This document shows positions 18,852 to 27,400 of a DNA stretch of 64,000 bases, one piece after another. The position numbers and the translations under genes are program-made. Position 1 is the first letter of the stretch. Each line of letters begins with the position of its first letter. Source of the stretch: Oligoflexus sp. (lineage in GTDB: Bacteria > Bdellovibrionota_B > Oligoflexia > Oligoflexales > Oligoflexaceae). The stretch is taken from assembly GCA_014378195.1 (NCBI GenBank), contig JACMOC010000017.1:62001-126000 (forward strand). The letters run 5' to 3'. The notes under the pieces are model-generated. The model was not told where the DNA came from. It did no database searches and saw only the letters and a list, made by a program, of their open reading frames with translations.

Positions 18852-19741
18852 ATGTATCGGAACGAGTCTGAAAAAAAATCTGCTGAATCCGTCGCACCGC
18901 TTGCAGACAGCAAGCCTCAATATCTCCTCACGCTGGCTGCGCTGGGCGTTGTTTTTGGCGATATCGGTACAAGTCCCCTGTATGCGATACGTGAATGTTT
19001 TCATCACATTCCGGTGACATCAGACAATGTTTTAGGGATACTTTCGCTTGTCGTTTGGTCGCTCTTCCTCGTCATATCACTCAAGTACGTGTTTTATGTC
19101 GTGCGGGCCGATAATCATGGGGAAGGGGGTGTTCTTGCCCTCATAGCATTGGCTCACCCAAACCCTGACCTTAAAAATAAGGACCCTCGAAAACTTCTTA
19201 TCTACCTAGGACTCTTCGGTGCAGCCCTTCATTATGGCGACGGTATTATAACACCGGCCGTTTCTGTCTTATCAGCTGTTGATGGTCTTGAAATAGCGAC
19301 CCCTGTCTTGACGCCTTATATTGTGCCGTCTTCATTGGCACTCCTCTTTCTGCTTTTTTTGGCGCAAAAGTATGGCACTGCAAAAATAGGCCGATCTTTT
19401 GGCCCCATCATACTCGCGTAGTTTTTAGTTCTGGCGGTCGTGGGATTCATGAGCTTTATTAAATCCCCTGAAATTCTAAAGGTGATCAATCCAAGCTGGG
19501 CCGTCGCGTTTTTCGTTACCAACCGACTTGCAGGTTTTCTCACACTTGGCGTCGTTTTTCTAGTGGTGACAGGCGGGGAAGCCCTATGTGCTGATATTGG
19601 GCATTTTGGCCGAAAGCCTATTAATCAAGCCTGGTTTTATATTGTATTGCCGAGTCTATTGCTGAACGACCTGGGGCGACGGCTTATATTAAGATCCCGG
19701 CGTCTCAGGTCTTTGAAGTTGGAATAGTGATCGAGCTCTAA
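18852..19741 (+). pseudogene. kup: Broken kup/trkD potassium transporter
   Basis: The first 189 codons match the N-terminus of Kup (VVFGDIGTSPLYAIRECF, NHGEGGVLAL, YGDGIITPAVSVLSA). A TAG at 19419-19421 falls exactly where Kup has a conserved Trp (FGPIxLxWF), consistent with TGG to TAG. Past it, the same frame continues as Kup (FLVLAVVGFMSF, VTGGEALCADIGHFG, LPSLLLN). Near 19680 the reading phase changes and the sequence jumps to IKIPASQVFEVGIVIEL and a stop, which matches the extreme Kup C-terminus (IPPNRVIELGTQVEI in E. coli). About 300 internal codons are therefore missing. A full Kup has about 620 residues. It cannot make a functional transporter. Confidence 0.92.
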
Positions 19742-19761
19742 GCGGGGTGATTCACGAATGG

Positions 19762-19786
19762 AAAACCGCTTTAAATGCGGTTTTTT
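19762..19786 (+). terminator. Intrinsic terminator after the kup remnant
   Basis: AAAACCGC pairs with GCGGTTTT around loop TTTAAAT, and the T run extends to six. It is probably the original kup terminator, supporting retention of the gene's 3' end. Confidence 0.85.
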
Positions 19787-19834
19787 CCTGAGTGAGTCTG
19801 GTTTATACTCATTAAAACCCCGAGGGCCAAAATC

Positions 19835-20185
19835 GTGAGTTGCCTAATATACCAATCCCCTGGTCGTATTCGTGTGCGTCTGAGTACCTTGAAATCGGCT
19901 ATCCCTGTCGATCTCATCTCCGAACTGAATGGACTGCACGGCGTGCGGAGTGTTTTGACGAACGAACTGTCAGGTAGTATCGTAATCTATTACGATAAGG
20001 ATATCCGTTGTTCAAGTTCGCTGCTCCGTATCTTTCGTCGGCACGGGATCCTGCAAAACGTCATTGGGTTCCCGATTCGCAGCGCACTTTTGGTTATTCC
20101 CGACGAAAAGCCTAAAGCGCTTTTAGATGTCGTCAATGAATTTCTCAGGAAAGCGCTCAAAGCGAAAGCGCGCCCAACGGCTTAA
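19835..20185 (+). CDS. HMA2-like small protein
   Basis: A 116-residue protein read from a GTG at 19835. The sequence SPGRIRVRLSTLK, then a helix, then LHGVRSVLTNELSGSIVIYYD is the ferredoxin-like fold pattern of HMA2-type domains (heavy-metal-associated relatives), but there is no metal-binding CxxC. Such domains often stand alone or precede transport ATPases; the role is unknown. Its stop overlaps the stop of the convergent glycosyltransferase by four bases. No clear ribosome site precedes the GTG, so the start is uncertain. Confidence 0.65.
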   Translation: MSCLIYQSPGRIRVRLSTLKSAIPVDLISELNGLHGVRSVLTNELSGSIVIYYDKDIRCSSSLLRIFRRHGILQNVIGFPIRSALLVIPDEKPKALLDVVNEFLRKALKAKARPTA

Positions 20186-21150
20186 TCTCTGAATTCATCC
20201 CGCGCTGTGGGACGAGAACTACTCAACTCACTCACCAGATAAAGGGGGCGCGCACGCACCTCATCGTAAACTCGCGCGAGGTATTCGCCCAGTATACCCA
20301 GCATGAAGAGATGAATGCCGCCTATGAAGCTGATCAATACGATGAGCGACGCCCAGCCTGCTACGAAAGCTCCTAGATGCCATACTTTGCCGATGATAGT
20401 TGCGATGCCCACGAGCATTGAGAGTATTGCTATCGTCAAACCGCAGGCCATGCAGAATCGTAATGGGACGTTGGAGAAGCTTACCAGTGCATCAAAGCCG
20501 AGTTTTACCATTTTCCAAAGTGGGTATTTTGTTTCGCCCGCGTAACGCGCCTCGCGGTCAAAATAGACTTCGGTTTGTTTATAACCCAACCATGAAAACA
20601 TCCCGCGAATATAGCGGTTTTTCTCGCGCAGTTTCTGAAATGACTCAAGGACTTTACGATCGACCAACCGAAAATCGGCCGAGTTCACAGGAGCCGAAAT
20701 TGCTGCACATCGTTTTAAAAGGTGGTAGAAAAACAACGCTGAATAACGTTTGAATGGACTATCAACTTTCCGCGTGCGCCGCACCGCAAAGACGATTTCA
20801 TAACCCTCCCTCCATTTCGCCGCCATTTCGAGTATGACCCCAGGTGGATCCTGCAGATCCGAATCCATGGTGATCGTCGCTTCCCCACGCGCGTAATCAC
20901 AACCCGCGGTAAGTGCCATTTGATGCCCAAAATTTCGGGACAGTTTGATTGCGTAAAAGCGGGGATCACGTTGAGCAAAAAGCCTCATGATCTCAAAACT
21001 GCGGTCGCGGCTTCCGTCGTCGACCAGTATGACCTCGGCAGGACCATCGAGCTCGTCCAGAACCAAACACAATTGAGTGTAGAGTTCCTCCAGCCCGGTC
21101 TCTTCATTGAAAACCGGTATAACGACGGAGTAGGTGGGTGCTCGGGTCAT
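20182..21150 (-). CDS. GT2 glycosyltransferase, polyprenyl-phosphate sugar type
   Basis: A 322-residue GtrB/ArnC/Dpm1-like enzyme that would transfer a sugar from a nucleotide donor onto a polyprenyl phosphate at the inner membrane. It has the N-terminal VVIPVFNEE and VILVDDGSRDRS, the catalytic TMDSDLQDPP, an NFGHQMALTAGCDYA segment, and two C-terminal transmembrane helices (CGLTIAILSMLVGIATII, ASLIVLISFIGGIHLFML). I start at the ATG at 21150, which follows GAGGGG; 16 extra in-frame codons upstream are possible. It is divergent from a GT39-like integral membrane transferase, which could use the lipid-linked sugar made here. Confidence 0.88.
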   Translation of the reverse strand: MTRAPTYSVVIPVFNEETGLEELYTQLCLVLDELDGPAEVILVDDGSRDRSFEIMRLFAQRDPRFYAIKLSRNFGHQMALTAGCDYARGEATITMDSDLQDPPGVILEMAAKWREGYEIVFAVRRTRKVDSPFKRYSALFFYHLLKRCAAISAPVNSADFRLVDRKVLESFQKLREKNRYIRGMFSWLGYKQTEVYFDREARYAGETKYPLWKMVKLGFDALVSFSNVPLRFCMACGLTIAILSMLVGIATIIGKVWHLGAFVAGWASLIVLISFIGGIHLFMLGILGEYLARVYDEVRARPLYLVSELSSSRPTARDEFRD

Positions 21151-21238
21151 AAAGTTCGTGTCCCCTCGATTGACAGCAACTGAACGCTTACATATCATGA
21201 CAGCCTTTTACAGTCATTTTTCTAAAAAAGGATCGTGA

Positions 21239-23107
21239 ATGGCCCGGCACACTAAGCCTCTTGCTCTCGCGGTTGCTGTCATCCTGATTTATTTTACGGC
21301 CCATATGGTCGTTATGATGATGGGGCTTGAAGGGTGGGCCAGTCGTCCTCCTCTTTGGGATCCCGCGACCCATGCGCTCGATAGTATCCATTTTGCCAGA
21401 GCTTTTAGGCACCTGAGCCCACGTGAGTTTTTTGTGCAGCTCCACTATAGTGCTATGTGGCCACCGGCCATCCCGGTCCTGCAGGCTCCATTTCAAATGA
21501 TCTTCGGTGAGACCTGGCTCGTGAGTCGAAACTGGACCGCTTGGATGGCAGTCCCTACCGTAGTCATCGTGTTTGTAACAGGTTTGGTTTCGCATAAGCG
21601 TTTTGGCCTTATCGTGGGTGCGATTGCGGCCTCTCTTCTCGCGGTGAGTCCCCATTTTCAAGACTACTGCCTCCAGGAGATGCTGGAAGTGCCCGGTATC
21701 TTCTTTTCCATGCTGACTTTGTTTTTCTATATAAGTTACCTGGGGCAAGCCGATGGACGACGAAACGCAATGCTTTGGAGGTGGACGTGCCTTTCCGGAA
21801 TTCTTCTCTTCTTTTGTAAGTTTAATTATGCCGTCATCGTAATGCTTCCGATCGTCATCTGTGAATTTTGCTGCTGGTCGGATTTTCGGAAAATGCTGGG
21901 CAAGGCTCTCCTTCGTTTTCTACGCGATGTGCGCTGGCGCAGCGGATTTATGCGATTCATCGTGCTCTATACGATCTTTCTGATTTATGTGGAAAAGGTT
22001 GGAATTCAGTTCGATATCGACGGTCATAGGATATTTATCAAGCGGGCGCTGGGCAATCCAACTTATCTGTTATTATGTATTGTCTTCGTTCGGAATTACT
22101 TCTTCAATAAGCCTCTGTTGAATACATATGCGAAAGCGCTTTGGTCGGCACCGGAACCGCTTCATTCTCTTCTGCGTTTTGACGTCTTACCTGCTTTGGT
22201 GTGGCTAAGTTACCCCGATTTTTTTAAAACTTTTTTTATATTTATGTTGAGTGAGAAGACCCGGCGTAGTGATTTCTGGTCTATGGAAACAGTTCAATTC
22301 TATCCGGGCGCGTTGATCGAAAATTATGCGCCTCATCCTCTTGTCGGTGCGGTCTATCTCATCGCACTGTCCGTTATGTTTGCGCTCTGGAAACGCCTCC
22401 CTCGGGTCTCGCGCTTTATTGTGGGGCTGACGGCTTTCAATCTCGCTCTCACCATCCTCCATCCCAACTACCAGGTCCGTTATCTCATGACCTCAGTTCC
22501 CATGCTTCTCCTCGTGGTTGCTCTTGCCCTCGTGCACCTCTGGGAATATCTGAGTCAGAGGACAGGAGCGCGCTGGGATAAAGCCTTTTTATGGTCGGCC
22601 CCGGTCCTTACAATCGTTATCTTGAGTGCATTTCCCCCGGATCCGGATCGGCTTGAAAAAGCTCTCATCTATTATACGCAGCCTGCGAAAGTCACCGAGG
22701 GCTTTGCCGCAATCTGTCGCGAGTCAAAGACTGGCGAAAAAAACACTTTGGTCGGGTTCAGTAATTACATGGCACCCGCAAGCATAGCCTTGCAGTGTTA
22801 TGTCGACTTCCCGGACATGCCGCGAAGCAAAATGCCGACAACGATGGAATCGCTTGGATTGAGTGGAGAGGATAACGGCGAAAAAATTGTTGCGAGTGAT
22901 TTGATCGATCACTTTTTCGTCATGGATTATTCACAGCTTGGTTTTGACGTCGGCCGCCTCCAAGAGGCGCCGATCCTTGATTCTGTTAAAGCGGCCCTCG
23001 CGCACTCCCACTACACTCCAAAAGAAATTTTGAATCAGGGTCCGGGCGGGTTTCGCATTCTTGAGTATTCCAAAAGTACGATCTTGGGCGATTCTTCCAA
23101 GCGATAG
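21239..23107 (+). CDS. GT39/PMT-like integral membrane glycosyltransferase
   Basis: A 622-residue polytopic protein with roughly ten transmembrane helices. The N-terminal region after the first helix has an acidic loop (LWDPATHALDSIHF) like that of lipid-sugar-dependent transferases of the GT-C fold, and the C-terminal third is a soluble periplasmic-looking domain. Such enzymes move a sugar from a polyprenyl phosphate donor to lipid or protein outside the inner membrane. AAAGGA precedes the start. The divergent GT2 neighbour could make the donor. Specificity cannot be read, and the sequence is divergent enough that family assignment rests on topology and the acidic first loop. Confidence 0.7.
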   Translation: MARHTKPLALAVAVILIYFTAHMVVMMMGLEGWASRPPLWDPATHALDSIHFARAFRHLSPREFFVQLHYSAMWPPAIPVLQAPFQMIFGETWLVSRNWTAWMAVPTVVIVFVTGLVSHKRFGLIVGAIAASLLAVSPHFQDYCLQEMLEVPGIFFSMLTLFFYISYLGQADGRRNAMLWRWTCLSGILLFFCKFNYAVIVMLPIVICEFCCWSDFRKMLGKALLRFLRDVRWRSGFMRFIVLYTIFLIYVEKVGIQFDIDGHRIFIKRALGNPTYLLLCIVFVRNYFFNKPLLNTYAKALWSAPEPLHSLLRFDVLPALVWLSYPDFFKTFFIFMLSEKTRRSDFWSMETVQFYPGALIENYAPHPLVGAVYLIALSVMFALWKRLPRVSRFIVGLTAFNLALTILHPNYQVRYLMTSVPMLLLVVALALVHLWEYLSQRTGARWDKAFLWSAPVLTIVILSAFPPDPDRLEKALIYYTQPAKVTEGFAAICRESKTGEKNTLVGFSNYMAPASIALQCYVDFPDMPRSKMPTTMESLGLSGEDNGEKIVASDLIDHFFVMDYSQLGFDVGRLQEAPILDSVKAALAHSHYTPKEILNQGPGGFRILEYSKSTILGDSSKR

Positions 23108-23448
23108 TCCGCAATTTTGGTTTATTCTGGGCGGGTTCTCCGCCAAGAATCCCCCCAATTCTCTCCTGTTCAACCTCCTGTTGCCTAACTATTTTGGCCG
23201 CTTGGTTAACTTTCATAACATACCTGAATAATTGAGCTTATGTAGGCTAAAGTCCTGCTTTGGTTCATCAAAAGTTAAGAAAATGGCCAACTGTCCAATT
23301 TATGACTTTACTCATGGGAAATTTATCTATATTACAGTGTCATTTGGGCTAATCTCAAATAAGAGTTTAACGAACTTATAATAACAGCTGACATTTATCC
23401 AAAGCAGATCGCTGCAAACGTTCTCTCGGAAAAAGGTAAAGACACACG
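23108..23448. other. Intergenic stretch with a stem-loop and AT-rich promoter-like region
   Basis: No gene is supported. A stem-loop at 23124-23150 (ATTCT/AGAAT and GGCGG/CCGCC around GTTCT) follows the transferase gene but lacks a T run. Farther right the DNA is AT-rich; TATAAT at 23377-23382 is a perfect -10 hexamer about 67 bases before the next start, without a convincing -35. Confidence 0.5.
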
Positions 23449-24336
23449 ATGACTCTTCGATTTTTTGGCTCGAACAACCTGGGGATACCGAAATTAAACC
23501 AATACATCTGTGTTCTGGTTCTTTTGGTCTTTGGTTCCCCTCTGTTTGCCGAAGAAGCAGCCAAGGAAATCATCAAAGAGTCAGCCGGCGAAAACATCAA
23601 AGAGGATTCCAAAGCGTTTTCCGGTGCCGCAAGTCTAGCCCTACGCAGTTCGACGTCCAACGCGAGTGAATACAATTATCGAATCCTTCTTTCGCCATCC
23701 CTGAACGTCGAATACGAATTTAAAAATCGTTTTACCCTGGGCCTCTCCGTCCGAGGGACTAAAGATTTGAATAACGAGATGCTCTACACGCTAACCGACA
23801 CGACGGTATCCGCATCACGACATTTCGAGCTTGCCGAAGGTCTGAATTTTGGAGTCGATGTTTCGTACGGCGCACCGGTGAGTAAACAGCTCTATCGTTA
23901 CGCAAATGCGAAGGGAACAGCCGGCGGATCCGTTAGCCTCAGATATCAGTTTTCGGGCGTGCTCACGGGCCTTTCGCTGAGTGGCGGTCTAACCTACGAC
24001 CGCTACCTCTATCAGTACCAATTCGCTGATGGTGGCGCGATTCTCACTAAGTATTCCGTTTCTCAGAGTTACGGCGTTACTTATACCTGGAATAAATTGA
24101 TCACTGGTTCCGTTTCATTTACCGATGTTACGAGCTGGGATTTTGATGGCAGCCAGGAGAACGATACCTATCTCTTCGTTGAGACGGTTCAGTATCACAT
24201 TAATGAAGCCTTTGCCGTACAAGCCGGCCACATCAATGATGGGACGACATACGATTACCTGGGCGAGAAAAACAACGTGAAGATCTATGACAGATATAGA
24301 TCGCAAGTGTTCATCGGCGGCACCTACTCGTTCTAA
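23449..24336 (+). CDS. Outer-membrane beta-barrel protein
   Basis: A 295-residue exported protein. The signal peptide ends near SPLFA|EE and is followed by a Lys/Glu-rich linker. The rest consists of about 12 alternating beta strands (FTLGLSVRG, VSLRYQFSG, LTGLSLSGGLTYD, ITGSVSFTDV), and the last residue is Phe (GGTYSF), the recognition signal for BAM-dependent insertion. It resembles small outer-membrane proteins without a characterised homologue I can name. AAAGGT lies some ten bases before the ATG. The next gene on the same strand begins 93 bases on. Confidence 0.75.
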   Translation: MTLRFFGSNNLGIPKLNQYICVLVLLVFGSPLFAEEAAKEIIKESAGENIKEDSKAFSGAASLALRSSTSNASEYNYRILLSPSLNVEYEFKNRFTLGLSVRGTKDLNNEMLYTLTDTTVSASRHFELAEGLNFGVDVSYGAPVSKQLYRYANAKGTAGGSVSLRYQFSGVLTGLSLSGGLTYDRYLYQYQFADGGAILTKYSVSQSYGVTYTWNKLITGSVSFTDVTSWDFDGSQENDTYLFVETVQYHINEAFAVQAGHINDGTTYDYLGEKNNVKIYDRYRSQVFIGGTYSF

Positions 24337-24429
24337 GATTGTTTCACCAACTCACCGCTTGCTCTAGCACCGGTTTAGAAGGATATGACGTTTATGGATT
24401 TTAGCTTACCTATGCTTAAGGGAGTCGTT

Positions 24430-27400
24430 ATGCAACGCATGCTGGGATTACGGCTGTTGACACTTCTCCTCGTGACGCTGGCCTTTGCCACGGGTTGCGA
24501 GAAGAAACGCGTGTCGCACTTTGTTCAAGGAGACGGTGAATTCGTCTATGCGATCAAAGACTTTCAAAATGTAACTTACACCCTTAAGACCGGTAAAAAA
24601 CGCACGCCGGGCGTTACGACTCGCGCCGACGAACTTTCGGTGAATCCGGGCAGCAGCGTCATGCGAAGTTTCAATTCGGTTGAATTCAAGCTAAAAACTG
24701 ACGTTGGCGAATTCAGCTCCGCCTCCATGAACAACTTCGACTTTTATGGCGACGAAAATGCTTCGTATCAAGTCCAGGTCGCTTTCACCGAGCAGAAACT
24801 GGTGTTTTTCCAGATCGCTCAGAAAGAGCAGATCCCGACTAACGAGCTCACTTACGCGGAGAACATCGGTAACAATACTTACCGCGTTCCCTTGTTTGGC
24901 TTGCCTCTCGATAAAGTCACTGTTGAGCGCGTAAAAGACGAGCGCGGCCGTGAGACAAACCAGATCCATACGTTCGCCAAGAAGTTCCTGTCGGAGGCAA
25001 CTCACTTCCTCGTGAACGTGAACACACCTTCATATTTCGACTCCAAGCTCAAACTTGATATGCTCCCGTCGAAGTTCTTTGACGAAAACAATCAGTGGTT
25101 CTATGAAGTCACTGTAGTCGACAAGCCTATTGCCCTTGATTCGAGCGGATTGGAATTGGGTAACCAATTGTCGTCCGGTAAAGTTCGTTTTGCTAAGACC
25201 AACAACTCCGTTCTCGCAGTTGACCTTAACATAGCCGACGAAGCAGTTGGTCAGGACGCCGAAAAACTGAACGTGATTTTTGAGATCCCAGTTCAATGGA
25301 TGGACTACCGCCTCGTTAAAAACGGCGATAACGCGTACCTCAAAGAAGAAGCCTTCAGCTCAATCGAGCAAGGCGCCAAGTTTTGGAAGGATCGTGAATA
25401 CGCTCTTCTCCAGCTCGACCGGGTTTTAAGCATCGATGCGGCCAGTACGAACAACATCAAAATCAAACGACTTGAAGTTGGCGATGATTATTTCTCGTTC
25501 ATCATCTACGATTCCCTGACCAAGATCTCGCTCCACTATTCATTCGCGAAAAAGAACGAAGTTGCGGTCGCGAAAGTCTACCCGCGTGAAGACCTTCGCA
25601 AGTTTGGATTCTTCACGAGCATGAAAGAACTCTATTCAGGGGAACTGAACGGCAGCGAAGCGACGCAATCCAAAGCTTTGATCCAAAATCGCATGTATCC
25701 TGTTAATAATAAGGTTACGTTTCACGTCACCGAAAACACACCTATGGATCCTATTTTCATCAATGCGATCCAAAAAGCTATCAACGGTTGGGACTGGGCA
25801 TTTAGCGAAGCCGCTAAAGGAACCGCTTCGGAGAACAACCCCATTCACGTTGTTCTTGACGTCAGCAAACCTGTGAAAAATGGCGATGCGCGTTACCACA
25901 AAGTGTCATTTTATGGCTATCAGGTTGAGTCAGGTCTCCTCGGCTACGGTCCAAGTGTTTCCGACAATCGTACGGGCGAGATATTCTCTTCGACCAACCA
26001 TATCTACCTACGTAACTATCGCGAAAGTATTCTCCGTAACCTTACGAACTACATTCGTTTCCGCGTCGGTGCATACAATGGTCTCGATGTCGACGGTATT
26101 ACGGTTCCGAATCAGATCTTAGCCGTCCAGTCCAACCCTGGTTACGACTTCAATGCCGGTAATGCGATCAGCGCACCTGGAACCGTCTCAGCAAATGCTG
26201 GCAGCGTCGATATGTTTTCGGCTTTACCAGGCATGCCTGCTTCGGAAAGCGTTCCTCATGTTGACGTTTCCGCGTTCAAAAACTTCGATGCAGCTAATAA
26301 CGCTCAGTCCATAGTAGACGAAGCCCGTCTCCGTGCCGATCAAGTCACCAATCTCCGTCCGAACCAGGCGTCGCTCCTTAAAGAGTTTATGACGGCTCGT
26401 AAAAAGATGGAAAGCGGTCAGTCGAACGAACAAGATTTCTTGGCAGCCATGAAAAATGCCACTGAGCAAAACGCAAAAACTACAAATTCATGCGAAATGC
26501 TCGCGGCGACTTCTCTGACCTTCAAAGAAATCGAAGATGTCTGCGGCAAATCCGGAACTGAGTTCAGTGACTATATTAACGATCTCAAAAGCCATGTCGC
26601 TTCGGGCGAAAAGATCTATCGCCTCGATTCCGAAAACGAAGTCATGTTGAAATGTGCTCAGAAATTGATGGAACCAACGTTAGTTGCAACTCTCGCGCAT
26701 GAATTTGGTCACAACTTCGGCCTTCGTCACAACTTCCAGGGCTCTGCCGACGCTCCGAATTTTGCTCGTGACGCCAATGGCGTTCCTGAATCTCGTACGT
26801 CATCTGTCATGGATTATTCGCACCAGGATGCTAACCGCGGCTATCGCCCAGCGCCTTACGATATCGCCGCTCTTCGCTACGGTTACTACAATGCAGTTGA
26901 AGTGATCGACAGAGGGACGGGTGACCACACAGTCTTGAGTATCGCTTCGAACGATCCCAAGGATCTGCGCCCTCTTGAAAAACGCATCAAAGACGCGACC
27001 GGTGATAAGCTTGTCGCGCGCCCATTTGCTTTCTGTACAGACGAGAACATCGGCGGTTACCCGACCGCTCAGGTCGGAACAGAAACACCTTTCTGTGAGC
27101 GCTGGGACCAGGGTTCGGATCCAGTTTCCAAAGTTCGTTCGGCTATCGATACTATGGTCACCAGCATGGTCACCAATGGCAACCGCTTTGATATGGAAGG
27201 CGTCGCCTCTTCAGCTGGCCTGGCTCGCTCAGCGATTAACCGTTCAATCGGCGGCATTCGTAACGTTTACGATAAATACCGTTTCATGCTTTACAACGGC
27301 AGCAAGAAGAAATCGTCACAGGCAGGTCAGATTCAAGACGACCCATACTTTGACACAACGACTGAAGCCGCGACTGAGCTTCTCGTTATGGGCGCAGACA

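Noticed and set aside
19440..19727. A separate 95-residue small membrane protein
   Set aside because: It is in the same frame as the upstream Kup N-terminus, after an amber codon, and matches Kup itself, so it is part of the pseudogene.
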